NCBI RefSeq assembly: GCF_000760935.2 | Contig: NZ_CP049744.1 | Span: 4,867,501-4,931,500 of the forward strand | DNA from: Rhodococcoides fascians A25f | Lineage (GTDB): Bacteria; Actinomycetota; Actinomycetes; Mycobacteriales; Mycobacteriaceae | DNA: 64,000 bases | Reading direction: 5' to 3' | Shown here: positions 8,161 to 17,350 of the stretch, piece by piece | Layout: each line of letters begins with the position of its first letter | Numbering within the stretch: the stretch's first letter is position 1 | Position numbers and translations under genes: made by a program | Notes under the pieces: model-generated | Told to the model about the DNA's origin: nothing | The model's input: only the letters and a program-made list of their open reading frames with translations | Databases searched by the model: none

Positions 8161-9390
8161 TCATGCTGCAACGTTTGCGGCGCGAGCGAGGTCGTCTCGA
8201 AACTCGGGGGCTGCGACGGCGATCAGCCGACGCATGCGTTCGGTCAAGCTCTGGCCGCGCAGGTGTGCGACACCGTGTTCGGTGACCACACAGTCGACGT
8301 CGGCGCGTGCGGTGCTGACCACGCCCTCGTCCAACTCGAACTTGATCGAGGACCGCCCTCGCATCGTCGATCGAAGGGCGACGATGGAACGGGTACCGGT
8401 CAAGGACGCGGCGCGAGCAAAGTCGACCTGTCCCCCGACGGCACCGAGGTAGGAGCCACGGCTTAGCTCCGCACCTACTTGTCCGGTCAGGTCGACCTCG
8501 ATCGCGAAGTTGACGGCGACCAGGGAGGGCAATTGCGAAAGGACGCGCGGCGAATGCGTGTAGCTGGTCGGCCGAAACGACATCGGCACCTCGGACGCAC
8601 GGCTGTAAAGGGCGGAGGATCCGAGTGCGGTGCCGGCGACAGCCAGTCCGGGATCGATCTCTTTGCGTGCGCCGGTAACGACGCCCTTGTCAATGAGGGC
8701 GAGGACGCCGTCAGTGACCATCCCTGTGTGCACGCCCAGGTCCCGGTGATCGGACAGTGCGTCGAACACGGCTGCACCTGCCGTACCCACGCCGACCTGA
8801 ACGGTGGCACCGTCGTCGATTATCGACGCGACATGGCGCGCGATGGAACGTTCGAGATCACTCGGTGCGCGGCTCGGTTCATCCTGTAGCGGTCGATCCG
8901 TGGACACTGTAGATGCGAACCTGGACAACGGGATACGCGGTGAGCCCGGCACGTCCGGCATTTGTTCGTTGATTTCAGCGAACAGCAGTGGTGTGTGTTC
9001 GAGTGCGTCGGCCATGTAGTCCACACCGATCCCGAGCGAGCACAGACCGTCGGAACCTGGCGGCGCTACTTGAAGCAATCCGATGTCGCGCGGGAACCAG
9101 CCTTCGGCGAACATCCGCGGAAATGCCGAATAGTGGCACGGGACGACTTCGAGTCGATTCTCCTTCTCGAGTGCGCGAAGGGCACCCAGCCCACCGTAGG
9201 AGACCACGGTATCGGCGACCGACACCGCCTGCGCGATCTGATCGTTCCAGCTGAGCCCGCTGAACAGCCGCAAGGGGCCGAGGTCGGGCTCGCGGGCGAG
9301 CAGCATGTCGACGAGTGGTCGCGGCTCCGCCGCTGCCTGGCCCCACCACACCCCCATGCCAGGGCGAAGCCATTCGCTGAAACCGTCCAT
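8161..9390 (-). CDS. Acetyl-CoA hydrolase/transferase (4-hydroxybutyrate CoA-transferase) family
   Basis: A 409-residue family I CoA-transferase. Motifs include GVGTAGAAVFDAL, NFAIEVDLTGQVGAE with a glutamate in the usual catalytic position, GAVGGQVDFARAA and VVTEHGVAHLRG. It probably moves CoA between an acyl-CoA and a free acid (or hydrolyses one), allowing substrate activation or recycling in the pathway. Its ATG overlaps the stop of the upstream thiolase gene as TGATG, so the pair is co-translated. The longer open frame upstream lies inside the thiolase gene. The exact substrates are unknown. Confidence 0.85.
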   Translation of the reverse strand: MDGFSEWLRPGMGVWWGQAAAEPRPLVDMLLAREPDLGPLRLFSGLSWNDQIAQAVSVADTVVSYGGLGALRALEKENRLEVVPCHYSAFPRMFAEGWFPRDIGLLQVAPPGSDGLCSLGIGVDYMADALEHTPLLFAEINEQMPDVPGSPRIPLSRFASTVSTDRPLQDEPSRAPSDLERSIARHVASIIDDGATVQVGVGTAGAAVFDALSDHRDLGVHTGMVTDGVLALIDKGVVTGARKEIDPGLAVAGTALGSSALYSRASEVPMSFRPTSYTHSPRVLSQLPSLVAVNFAIEVDLTGQVGAELSRGSYLGAVGGQVDFARAASLTGTRSIVALRSTMRGRSSIKFELDEGVVSTARADVDCVVTEHGVAHLRGQSLTERMRRLIAVAAPEFRDDLARAANVAA

Positions 9391-10589
9391 CAGCTCTCGC
9401 GTTCGAGGAGTGTGCCAGTTCCGAGACCGCCGCCGCAACACATGGTGACCAGACCCAGATGTGAGTCGCGGCGCTCCATCTCGGAAAGAATTGTGGCTAC
9501 CAAGCGGGCGCCTGTCGCTCCGACGGCATGCCCGAGTGCGAGCGCACCGCCGTTCACATTGACGCGTTCTTCGTCGGGCTCGAGTTCACGCTGCCATGCC
9601 AACACCACTGACGAGAATGCCTCGTTGACTTCGAAGAGATCGATGTCGTGGATCGACAAACGATTTCGGTTCAAGATCTTGTGCGTGGCCGGGATGGGAC
9701 CCGTCAGCATGATGATCGGGTCGACACCGACTGTGGTCTGGTCCGCGACGCGCGCCCGGATGCGGAGGCCGTAGCGTTCGGCGGCCTCGCGTGTGCAGAG
9801 CAGGACTGCTGCTGCACTGTCGCAGATAGGGCTGGACGTGCCCGCCGTGATGCGTCCCCCGTCCGGTCGGAAGACCGGATTGAGTGCGGACAGCGTCTCG
9901 AGTGTCGTGGACGGCCGGATGGTCTGGTCGCTCGTGCGGCGCTCGCCGTCGAGCACCATCTCGACCATCTCGTCGTCGAACCGACCGGCGGCGACCGCAG
10001 CCGAGGCAAGGGTGTGGGAACGGACAGCGAACTCGTCCATTTCCGTGCGCGAGATGTTCCACCGATCGGCGATCAGCTCGGCGCTCTCGCCCTGGGTGAC
10101 GAAGTCGTACCGCTCGCGCAGTTCGGCAGGCCATGGGTCGCCGTAGAGTTCGGAGATCTTGCCCGGTGAATTCATGGGGACGTGCCCCATGTGCTCGACT
10201 CCACCGGCGATCACCACGTCGTGCACTCCGGACGCAACCAAAGATGCTGCGAAGTTCACGGCGGTCTGCGCGGATCCGCAACGACGATCGAGCGTCGTCG
10301 CGGGCACCTCGGCAGGAAATCCGGCCTGCAGCCACGCGTTACGTCCGATGTTGCGCGATTGCTCGCCGAACGGTGCGGTGCACCCGATGATCAGGTCCTC
10401 GACCATCGCTGGGTCGATCCCCGATCGAGCAACGAGGTCCTGATAACAGGCTGCCAACATCGCATTGGGATGGGTGTCTCGGAACCAGCCCTTCTCGGGA
10501 TGTGACCGCCCGATGGGCGTGCGTACGGCCTCGGCGATGACCACCTCGCGGCCCGCCGAAGTGAAGGGTCCAGAAATCTTCGATGCCAT
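9390..10589 (-). CDS. Thiolase family protein (acetyl-CoA acyltransferase)
   Basis: A 399-residue thiolase. The nucleophilic Cys is in TTLDRRCGSAQTA, the His in NVNGGALALGHAVGATGAR, and the second Cys in MCCGGGLGTG, so it looks catalytically complete. It begins EVVIAEAVRTPIGRSHPEKG. It should cleave a beta-ketoacyl-CoA with CoA. The ATG at 10589 lies two bases after the stop of the upstream SDR gene; the open frame further upstream is spurious. It is part of the 12546-to-5438 operon and probably degrades the dicarboxyl-CoA chain released by ring opening. That placement is inferred. Confidence 0.9.
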   Translation of the reverse strand: MASKISGPFTSAGREVVIAEAVRTPIGRSHPEKGWFRDTHPNAMLAACYQDLVARSGIDPAMVEDLIIGCTAPFGEQSRNIGRNAWLQAGFPAEVPATTLDRRCGSAQTAVNFAASLVASGVHDVVIAGGVEHMGHVPMNSPGKISELYGDPWPAELRERYDFVTQGESAELIADRWNISRTEMDEFAVRSHTLASAAVAAGRFDDEMVEMVLDGERRTSDQTIRPSTTLETLSALNPVFRPDGGRITAGTSSPICDSAAAVLLCTREAAERYGLRIRARVADQTTVGVDPIIMLTGPIPATHKILNRNRLSIHDIDLFEVNEAFSSVVLAWQRELEPDEERVNVNGGALALGHAVGATGARLVATILSEMERRDSHLGLVTMCCGGGLGTGTLLERES

Positions 10590-10591
10590 GG

Positions 10592-11380
10592 TCAGATCAC
10601 CGTTCCACCGTCGACCGGGAGTACCTGACCGGTGATGTACGCCGCCGCGTCGGAGGCGAGAAACACGAACGTAGGAGCAATCTCGTCCGGAAAAGCCCAC
10701 CGTCCCAATGGTATTCGAGCCAGAGTCTTGGCGGCCAACTTCTCGTTGCTCCGAATGTTCTCGGTCATCGCCGTCGCTGCGAGTGGCGCGACGGCGTTGA
10801 CCGTGATGGACCGCTTGGCGAGCTCGCGTGCGAGGGACATGGTCAAGCCCACGATGGCCGCTTTTGCCGCTCCGTAGTTGGCTTGGCCGATGGTGCCGGT
10901 GAGGCCGGCGGCCGATGTCACGTTGATGACGCGGCCGGTGCCGTCCTCGGGGAGGAAGCGTAGCGCTGCGTGAGTGCAGTGGTACGCACCCATGACATGG
11001 GTATCGAGGACTCTGCGGAACTTAGCTTCGTCCATGTTGGGGAACATTGCGGGTGCTACGACGCCCGCATTGTTGACGAGGATGTGCAGTCGGCCGTCGC
11101 CCAGCCGGGTCGCTGCTGTCACCGCGTCACGGGCGTTGTCGCCGTCGCACACATCGAGTCGGAACGGCTCCGCGACCCCGCCGGCCCCGACGATGCCGTC
11201 GCTGACGCGCGTGGCCGCTTCGAGGTCGATGTCGGTGACCAGTACGGCTGCACCGGCTGCGGCGAACGCCCGAGCTATTGCTTCACCGACTCCCCCTCCC
11301 GCGCCGGTGATCAACGCGGTGCGACCACGGAGCCCGAAGATTCTCAGGCTGTCGGGCACGGTGGATGACGCGAGTGCCAT
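10592..11380 (-). CDS. Short-chain dehydrogenase/reductase
   Basis: A 262-residue classical SDR with TGAGGGVGEAIA for cofactor binding, LVNNAGVVAP, a Ser in NVTSAAG, the YGAAK catalytic motif, and C-terminal ITGQVLPVDGG. It could act as a 3-hydroxyacyl-CoA dehydrogenase between the hydratase and thiolase steps. The ATG at 11380 overlaps the preceding acyl-CoA dehydrogenase stop as TGATG, with GGAGC upstream. The long N-terminal extension of the open frame overlaps that gene and is rejected. Confidence 0.87.
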   Translation of the reverse strand: MALASSTVPDSLRIFGLRGRTALITGAGGGVGEAIARAFAAAGAAVLVTDIDLEAATRVSDGIVGAGGVAEPFRLDVCDGDNARDAVTAATRLGDGRLHILVNNAGVVAPAMFPNMDEAKFRRVLDTHVMGAYHCTHAALRFLPEDGTGRVINVTSAAGLTGTIGQANYGAAKAAIVGLTMSLARELAKRSITVNAVAPLAATAMTENIRSNEKLAAKTLARIPLGRWAFPDEIAPTFVFLASDAAAYITGQVLPVDGGTVI

Positions 11381-12546
11381 CAGTAGCTCCTCGGGAGGCC
11401 GAGGACGTGCGATCCGAGGTAGTTCAGGATCATCTCCTGGCTGATGGGTGCGATGCGTGTGAGGCGTGCTTCGCGGAAGTAACGCGAGACGTTGTATTCC
11501 TCGGAGTAGCCCATGCCGCCGTGCGTCTGTAGGGCTCGGTCGGCCGCGTCGAATCCGGCGTCGGCACACAGATACTTGGCCATGTTGGCCTCCTTGGCGC
11601 ACGGTAAGCCGTTGTCGTAGAGCCATGTGGCTTTGCGGAGGATCAACTCGGCGGCGTCCAGTCGAGCCAACGAATCGGCCAACGGGAATTGGATACCTTG
11701 GTTCTTGCCGATCTGGCGGCCGAACACTTCGCGTTCGTTGCCGTACTTCACGCCGGCTCGTAATGCCGCGCGGCCGATTCCAAGTGCCTCAGCCGCGACG
11801 AGCATGCGCTCGGGGTTGAGTCCGTCGAGAATGTATTTGAAACCTTGACCTTCCTCGCCGATGCGGTCTTCGACGGGAATCTCCAAACCGTCGATGAACA
11901 ACTCGTTCGAGGTGATCGCGTTGCGGCCCATTTTCTTGATCGGGCGGATGTCGACCTTGTTGCGGTCCAGATCGGTCAGGAACAGTGTCATTCCGTCGGT
12001 CTTACGGGCGGACTCGTCGAACTTGGCGGTGCGGGTCAGCAGGAGAATCTTCTCGGACTCCATTGCTTTGGAGATCCACACTTTGCGACCGTTCACGACG
12101 TACTTGTCACCGTCGCGCTTGGCGAAGGTGGTGATTCGGGTGGTGTCCAGGCCTGCACCGGGCTCGGTCACACCGAAACATACGTGCAGGTCACCGTTGA
12201 CGATGCGTGGCAGTGTCTTCCGCTTCATCTCGTCGCTGCCGTGCACGATGACCGGGTGCATGCCGAAAATCGACAGATGCATCGAGCTGGCCCCGTTCAT
12301 TCCGGCGCCGGATGCCGCGACCTCTTCGAGGAGGATCGACGCCTCGGTGATGCCGAATCCGTGGCCGCCGTACTCCTCTGGAGTGGTGATGCCCAACCAA
12401 CCGCCGGAGGCGAACGCATCGTAGAACTCCGTCGGGAATTCGTGGTTCGAATCCTTGTCCGACCAGTACTGGTCGTCGAACTTGCCCGCGAGCTCTCTGA
12501 CTGCGTCACGGATGGTGCTCTGATCGTCTGTCAGCGTGAAATCCAC
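11380..12546 (-). CDS. Acyl-CoA dehydrogenase
   Basis: A 388-residue acyl-CoA dehydrogenase. Motifs are PEEYGGHGFG, VTEPGAGLDTT, GRKVWISKA, EREVFGRQIG and THGGMGYSEEYNVSRYFREARL, with the C-terminal HVLGLPRSY. The C-terminal IYEGT is replaced by IAPISQEM, a pattern seen in a distinct subgroup that includes terpenoid-type acyl-CoA dehydrogenases. It starts with GTG preceded by GGAGG and is the first gene of the long minus-strand operon (12546 to 5438). A FadR-type operator lies 37 bases upstream. Confidence 0.88.
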   Translation of the reverse strand: MDFTLTDDQSTIRDAVRELAGKFDDQYWSDKDSNHEFPTEFYDAFASGGWLGITTPEEYGGHGFGITEASILLEEVAASGAGMNGASSMHLSIFGMHPVIVHGSDEMKRKTLPRIVNGDLHVCFGVTEPGAGLDTTRITTFAKRDGDKYVVNGRKVWISKAMESEKILLLTRTAKFDESARKTDGMTLFLTDLDRNKVDIRPIKKMGRNAITSNELFIDGLEIPVEDRIGEEGQGFKYILDGLNPERMLVAAEALGIGRAALRAGVKYGNEREVFGRQIGKNQGIQFPLADSLARLDAAELILRKATWLYDNGLPCAKEANMAKYLCADAGFDAADRALQTHGGMGYSEEYNVSRYFREARLTRIAPISQEMILNYLGSHVLGLPRSY

Positions 12547-12583
12547 GTCGGTCCTCCAAAATCGGTTGATCTAACCATATCAA

Positions 12584-12594
12584 TGGACTGACCA
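12584..12594. promoter_or_regulatory. FadR/GntR-type operator (TGGTCAGTCCA on the minus strand)
   Basis: It is identical, inverted, to the sites at 1017 and 4610. It lies 37 bases upstream of the acyl-CoA dehydrogenase start that heads the large operon ending at 5438. Confidence 0.65.
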
Positions 12595-12621
12595 AATACA
12601 CAACGGCTGCGGTGCATCCGT

Positions 12622-13668
12622 CTAGCTCCCGTCCAGCAGCCAGGTCGCAATGAGTTCGTTCCAGACCGGAGGCGACCCGAACAGAGTGCGGTCGAGTTTC
12701 GCGCGCTTGTAGAACAGCTGCAGGTCGTGTTCCCAGGTGTATCCGATAGCGCCGTGCACTGTCAGCGCGGTATCTGCAACGTCCGCCACACTTCCGGTCA
12801 CTTGAGCCTTCGCCACCGCGGCCACAGCCGAGGCGTCGATCAGACCGGTGTCGATCGCCGCGCCGGCGTAGAGCGCGGTCGAATACGATGCCTCGACCGT
12901 GACGAGCATTTGCGCGGCTGCGTGTTTGACGGCCTGGAACGAGCCGATCAGCTGTCCGAACTGCTTGCGTTGAAGGCTGTACTGCACCGACAGTTCCAAC
13001 ATTTTCTCCGCGCACCCCAATGCATCCGCGGCGACCAGAACCGCGGCGATGTTCGATGCCCTCTGCGCGGCGGACGGATCTGTGTCGACGACCGATGCGG
13101 CGGCCGCCGCATCGGTCGAGAATTCCACCGCTGATGTCGATCGTGACCGGTCGAGGAGATCGTCCGCGTGCAGCGTCGCGGCGGACGCGTTGATTCGTGC
13201 GAATCCGACCCTTCCGTCATTGCCGGAGGACGTCGGCACCAAGAACACGTCTGCTTCGGCAGCTCCGAGGACATGCGCCACCGGACCCGGTGCCGGAGTC
13301 CAGTTCGGCACCCGGTCCGCGCGCACGGCCACCGCGAAGGTGACCTCACCGGAAAGCTGTTGCGAGAGCTCCTCCTCGGTGAGCAGAGGCGCCGCAATCG
13401 CTGCGCCGAGCCAGGCAGAACTCGGAACTGCGGATCGGCCGAACTCGCGCGACGCCAGCGCCAGCTCGAGGACGCCGCCACCCTGTCCACCGGACTCCTC
13501 CGAGTACCCGACGCCCCACCAGCCTTCTTCGACAAGGCTCGCGGTGAAGGTCGCAGCGTCTCCGTCCGACTGCAGCTGACGAACGGTGGCCGTGCCGTAC
13601 TTGGCTGCAGTCCACTCCCGCAGCGACTTCGAGAACATTTCTTGCTCGTCCGACAGTTCCCAATGCAT
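12622..13668 (-). CDS. Acyl-CoA dehydrogenase family protein, small subunit type
   Basis: A 348-residue, shortened acyl-CoA dehydrogenase with a poorly conserved middle domain; no EPGAGSD motif is visible. The C-terminal domain is good: SLQRKQFGQLIGSFQAVKH and TVHGAIGYTWEHDLQLFYKR. This combination is typical of one subunit of the alpha2beta2 heterotetrameric dehydrogenases known from steroid side-chain degradation (FadE/ChsE pairs). The full-length protein at 15642-16829, in the same operon, is the natural partner. The start at 13668 has GAGGAG six bases upstream, nine bases after the ligase stop. Confidence 0.82.
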   Translation of the reverse strand: MHWELSDEQEMFSKSLREWTAAKYGTATVRQLQSDGDAATFTASLVEEGWWGVGYSEESGGQGGGVLELALASREFGRSAVPSSAWLGAAIAAPLLTEEELSQQLSGEVTFAVAVRADRVPNWTPAPGPVAHVLGAAEADVFLVPTSSGNDGRVGFARINASAATLHADDLLDRSRSTSAVEFSTDAAAAASVVDTDPSAAQRASNIAAVLVAADALGCAEKMLELSVQYSLQRKQFGQLIGSFQAVKHAAAQMLVTVEASYSTALYAGAAIDTGLIDASAVAAVAKAQVTGSVADVADTALTVHGAIGYTWEHDLQLFYKRAKLDRTLFGSPPVWNELIATWLLDGS

Positions 13669-13677
13669 CAGATCTCC

Positions 13678-15630
13678 TCACTTCACCGACGCGGAGTGCA
13701 CGACGTTGCGAATGGCGTCGACTGCATCGGGGTTCTCGGCGCTCGACAGGTCACCCGGATCGGTTCCGATTGCAGCCGCTCGCACTGCGCGGCGCATGAT
13801 CTTCGCGGATCGGGTCTTCGGTAGTGCTGCGACAGCGAACACTCTCGACGGAGCGAACGGTTTACCGACACCGGCGGCGACGAGGGCGCGCAGTTCGTCG
13901 GAAACGCCCTCGGTGCTCACCCCGGCGCGGGGCACCCAGAAGGCCCATACACTCTCGCCCTTCTTGGCATCCGGAACACCCACCGCCGCCGCCTCTGCGA
14001 CGGCAGGGTGCGTCGTGAGTACCGATTCGACCTCGGCGGGTGCGAGTCGTTTGCCGGCGACATTCATGACGTCGTCGGAGCGGCCGAGGATGAACCAACG
14101 GCCGGCGTGATCGACGAGGGCATAGTCGCCGTGGCACCACATGCCGTCGAAGGTCGACCAATACGCTTCGAGGTACCGTTCACGGTCCCGCCACACCCCG
14201 CGCGTCATAGCGGGCCAGGGCTGACGGCACACCAGTTCGCCGATGCTGCCACGCAACGGTTCTCCCTCGTCGTCGACCACGTCTACATCCATGCCGAGTG
14301 ACGGCCCACCCAGTGAGCAGCTGGGGATCGGTTCCACCGGGTAGGGGGCAAGGAACGACCCGCCCACCTCGGTTCCGCCCGAGAAATTGATGACCGGGAC
14401 ACGGCCACCGAAGACTTCGGCGGCCAGCCAGTCGTAGGAGTCGGGATCCCAGGGTTCGCCGGTCGAACCGAGCGTGCGCACACTCGACAGATCACGTGTG
14501 ACGATGTCCGACACTGCGGCGCCTTTGAGGGCCCGTATCAGTGTCGGCGACACCCCAAGCATCGAGATACGGTGCCGCGCAACCAGATCCCACAACCTGA
14601 ACTCGTCCGGACTGTCCGGCGACCCTTCGTACAAGGCGAGCGTTGCCCCGTTCGCGTGAGTGCCGAATGCCGCCAGAGGTCCCATGATCCAACCCATGTC
14701 GGTGATCCAGCAGAAGACGTCCCCGACTCCGACGTCGAAGGAGTAGGCGACCTCGGAAGCGACTTTGACGGTGAATCCGGCGTGAGTGTGTACCGCTCCC
14801 TTGGGCTTTCCGGTGGTCCCCGATGTGTACCCGAGCATCAGGGTCTGCATGGATGGGAACGGCTGAAATTCGAAGGAGGGTCGGGAGGGGTCGGTCAGTG
14901 TGTTCCACTCTGCGATCGTCACCGCCGCGCCGCTGAAATCTGTTCCACGTCCTACGTTGTCGACCGTGATCACCGAATGGACGGACGGCACATCGTTCAG
15001 AGCTCTGCCCATCTCTGCGGCCATGTCGACGATCTTGCCGCGCCGAATCGTGCCGTCTGCGACCACGACCACCTTCACGTCTGCGTCGTTCAACCGTGCG
15101 GCGATCGCAGGTGCCGCGAACCCTGAGAACAGCGGTACGAGGACCGCGCCGATACCCGCGATTGCGTAGCAGGCGACCACAGCTTCCGGGATCATGGGCA
15201 TGTAGAGAGCCACCGTCTCGCCGGGACTCACGCCCAGATCTCGTAGCCCGGATGCCAGCCGTCCCACCTGCTCGGCAAGCTCGCCATAGGTCAAGGTCCG
15301 TACCGTTCCGTCTTCTGCCTCGTGCACCACAGCAGTTCGGTCGGCGCCGTCGCCGATCCACCGGTGAATGCATGCATCGACGACGTTGAACGTGCTTCCG
15401 GTGAACCATTCCGGAAACGCGGCGCCGGCGGACAGGTCCACGACTGTTTCGTACGGTGTGGCGAACGGAATGCCGAGATCATCGATGGCTGCGTTCCAGT
15501 ACCACGCGGTATCGGCCACCGATCGGGACCTCAGGTCGTCGATGTGTTCGATTCCGTGCGCACGTGCCAACCTCGTGACGTTCGCGCTGTCGATACGGTC
15601 CGCGTCAGGTGTCCACACGTAGTCGCTCAT
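13678..15630 (-). CDS. Acyl-CoA synthetase (AMP-forming)
   Basis: A 650-residue adenylate-forming ligase of the acetyl/propionyl-CoA synthetase size class. Seen in order: substrate/ATP motif GYTSGTTGKPKGAVHTH, then GSTGEPWDPDSYDW, SGGTEVGGS, HGDYALVDHAGRWFILGRSDD, NVAGKRLAPAEVES, and the catalytic Lys region LPKTRSAKIMRRAV. It activates a free acid to its CoA thioester with ATP. In this operon the substrate is probably the alicyclic acid made by the alcohol and aldehyde dehydrogenases at 22.8-25.4 kb; this is inferred. The ATG at 15630 has AAAGAGAG upstream and follows the acyl-CoA dehydrogenase stop by 11 bases. Confidence 0.9.
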   Translation of the reverse strand: MSDYVWTPDADRIDSANVTRLARAHGIEHIDDLRSRSVADTAWYWNAAIDDLGIPFATPYETVVDLSAGAAFPEWFTGSTFNVVDACIHRWIGDGADRTAVVHEAEDGTVRTLTYGELAEQVGRLASGLRDLGVSPGETVALYMPMIPEAVVACYAIAGIGAVLVPLFSGFAAPAIAARLNDADVKVVVVADGTIRRGKIVDMAAEMGRALNDVPSVHSVITVDNVGRGTDFSGAAVTIAEWNTLTDPSRPSFEFQPFPSMQTLMLGYTSGTTGKPKGAVHTHAGFTVKVASEVAYSFDVGVGDVFCWITDMGWIMGPLAAFGTHANGATLALYEGSPDSPDEFRLWDLVARHRISMLGVSPTLIRALKGAAVSDIVTRDLSSVRTLGSTGEPWDPDSYDWLAAEVFGGRVPVINFSGGTEVGGSFLAPYPVEPIPSCSLGGPSLGMDVDVVDDEGEPLRGSIGELVCRQPWPAMTRGVWRDRERYLEAYWSTFDGMWCHGDYALVDHAGRWFILGRSDDVMNVAGKRLAPAEVESVLTTHPAVAEAAAVGVPDAKKGESVWAFWVPRAGVSTEGVSDELRALVAAGVGKPFAPSRVFAVAALPKTRSAKIMRRAVRAAAIGTDPGDLSSAENPDAVDAIRNVVHSASVK

Positions 15631-15641
15631 GGGGCTCTCTT

Positions 15642-16829
15642 TCAGCTTCGTGGCATGCCGAGCACACGCTCGGCGGCAATGTTGCGTTGAATGAAGGTCG
15701 ATCCCCCGGCGATGGCAGTCCCGCGCGCCTGATAGGCGAGGCGGAGCCAACGCTGCTGGTCCGAGTTTTCCTGATCGGTCGTATCCGACAGGGCCAGTTG
15801 ACCCCCGAAATCGGAAAGTTCGAGTCCGAAGTCGGCAATGTCTTCGACTAGTGGGCAGAAATACAGTTTGCCTATCGACGCGACCGGTCCTGGGGGTTCA
15901 CCGGTTGCCGCGCCGGTGATCACACGTTGGCCGATGAGGTAATGCGTCAAAGCTCGCCCATAGAGATCCGCAATTTTCTGACGTACCTCGGATTTCGACG
16001 TCATCGGCTCATCGTGCTGTCCCACGGTTCGTTGCGCCTGTTCGATCAGATCGACGACGGCGCGCGTGGTGTTCACTCGGCCGGTGGCGATGCCCACCCT
16101 CTCGAAAGCCAGCGTTCCCATCGCTACCTTCCACCCGCCGTCTACCTCACCGACCACGGCGGAGTCGGGGACGACGACATCGTCGAGGAATACCTCGTTG
16201 AATTCGGCTTCTCCGAGCATGTGAGCGAGTGGCCGCACGGTGATGCCTTCACTCGACATCGGCAGAAGAAAGTATGTGATTCCGCGATGTCTCTCGCCTC
16301 CGCCGGTGCGAGCCAACAGAATTGCATTGTCTGCGATCTGTGCACGAGACGTCCAGATCTTCTGACCCTGGATCCGCCACCCGCCGTCGACCTTCGTCGC
16401 CTTGGTTCGCAGCGATGCCAAGTCCGACCCCGACTCGGGTTCGGAGAACAGCTGGCACCACACTTCATCGCCGGTGAGAATCGGTTGCAGGTAGCGCTTC
16501 TTCTGTTCCTCGCTGCCGAACGCCGAGATGGTGGGCCCTGCAAAGTCTTCGCCGATGATGTTGAGTCGCTCCGGCGCGCCGGCCCGATCGGTCTCCTCGT
16601 TGAAAATGGCCTTGATCTTTGCGTCCGCTCCGGCGCCGCCGTACTCGACAGGCCACGACAGACCAGCAAAACCGGCGTCGAACAACATGCGCTGCCACAC
16701 CGACCACGAGGCGCGCTGGTCCTCGAGGCGCTGCGATGCCTGCCGAGGGACGGTCTTCACCGCGTCGGCCAACCACCGTCGAACCGTCGACCGAAACTCT
16801 GCCTCGGCGGCGGAGTCTGTTAGATCCAT
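15642..16829 (-). CDS. Acyl-CoA dehydrogenase, large subunit type
   Basis: A 395-residue acyl-CoA dehydrogenase resembling the FadE29/FadE17 branch: GGAGADAKIKAIFNEE, GEDFAGPTISAFGSEEQK, FSEPESGSDLASL, GQKIWTSRAQ and AFERVGIATGRVN, with a C-terminal GGSTFIQRNIAAERVLGMPRS. The usual IYEGT Glu is not present at the C-terminal end, which fits a heteromer in which catalytic residues are shared with the small subunit at 12622-13668. It has a clear GGAGG ribosome binding site and is first in its operon. A FadR-type operator lies in the divergent intergenic region to the MaoC pair. Confidence 0.87.
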   Translation of the reverse strand: MDLTDSAAEAEFRSTVRRWLADAVKTVPRQASQRLEDQRASWSVWQRMLFDAGFAGLSWPVEYGGAGADAKIKAIFNEETDRAGAPERLNIIGEDFAGPTISAFGSEEQKKRYLQPILTGDEVWCQLFSEPESGSDLASLRTKATKVDGGWRIQGQKIWTSRAQIADNAILLARTGGGERHRGITYFLLPMSSEGITVRPLAHMLGEAEFNEVFLDDVVVPDSAVVGEVDGGWKVAMGTLAFERVGIATGRVNTTRAVVDLIEQAQRTVGQHDEPMTSKSEVRQKIADLYGRALTHYLIGQRVITGAATGEPPGPVASIGKLYFCPLVEDIADFGLELSDFGGQLALSDTTDQENSDQQRWLRLAYQARGTAIAGGSTFIQRNIAAERVLGMPRS

Positions 16830-16866
16830 GGAACCTCCGAAAGTCGTCTCGGTCTAAAGGTACAAT

Positions 16867-16877
16867 AGGTCTGACCA
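16867..16877. promoter_or_regulatory. FadR/GntR-type operator, AGGTCTGACCA, between divergent operons
   Basis: The core GGTCTGACC is a near-perfect palindrome. It lies 37 bases upstream of the minus-strand acyl-CoA dehydrogenase start and 20 bases upstream of the plus-strand MaoC start, directly after a TACAAT element (16861-16866). The same 11-mer occurs at 25504-25514. Confidence 0.68.
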
Positions 16878-16897
16878 AAAAAGACAGGGGCAAACAG

Positions 16898-17350
16898 ATG
16901 GAACCGGATTTCGGTGGTGGTCGGGTTCTCGACTCCGTCACGCTAGACGTGGAAGCCGGAAAGATCCGCGAGTTCGCCCGGGCCACTCGTACGACCGACG
17001 CCGTCCACACGGACGCCACTGCGGCGTCACGTGCCGGCTTCGACCGCCTACCCGCAACGCCCACGCACGTGGTCGTGGCGGGACATCAGCGTGATCAGAA
17101 GGAGTTCGTACGTGCTCTCGGACTGGCGATCGAACGCGTCGTCGTCGGCAGCGTCGAATGGAAATATCTGCGTCCGTTGCTGGCCGGCGACACAGTGACC
17201 GGCACTCGGCGTGTCGTCGACGACACCACACGGGAAGGCAAGCGGGGCGGCAGTATGCGCTTGGTGACACTGGAGACGACGTGGGCAGACTCGTCCGGTC
17301 AGGCTGTGATCATTCAAAGAGAAGTCTTGATCGAACGGGGAAAGAGTTGA
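16898..17350 (+). CDS. MaoC-like hydratase, N-terminal-type (structural) subunit
   Basis: A 150-residue single hotdog domain of the FAS1/MaoC N-terminal type: REFARATRTTDAVHTDATAA, PTHVVVAGHQ, and VVGSVEWKYLRPLLAGDTV. It lacks the catalytic Asp/His signature of (R)-hydratases. Proteins of this type pair with a catalytic hotdog subunit, as in HadAB and ChsH1-ChsH2. The next gene encodes such a partner and overlaps it by TTGA. The ATG at 16898 is chosen because homology begins there and CAGGGGCAAACAG supplies a ribosome binding site. Confidence 0.82.
   Translation: MEPDFGGGRVLDSVTLDVEAGKIREFARATRTTDAVHTDATAASRAGFDRLPATPTHVVVAGHQRDQKEFVRALGLAIERVVVGSVEWKYLRPLLAGDTVTGTRRVVDDTTREGKRGGSMRLVTLETTWADSSGQAVIIQREVLIERGKS

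Noticed and set aside
12564..12576. GGTTGATCTAACC as another FadR-type site
   Set aside because: The arms GGTT/AACC are palindromic, but spacing and sequence do not fit the other eight sites; the real site is 8 bases away at 12584.
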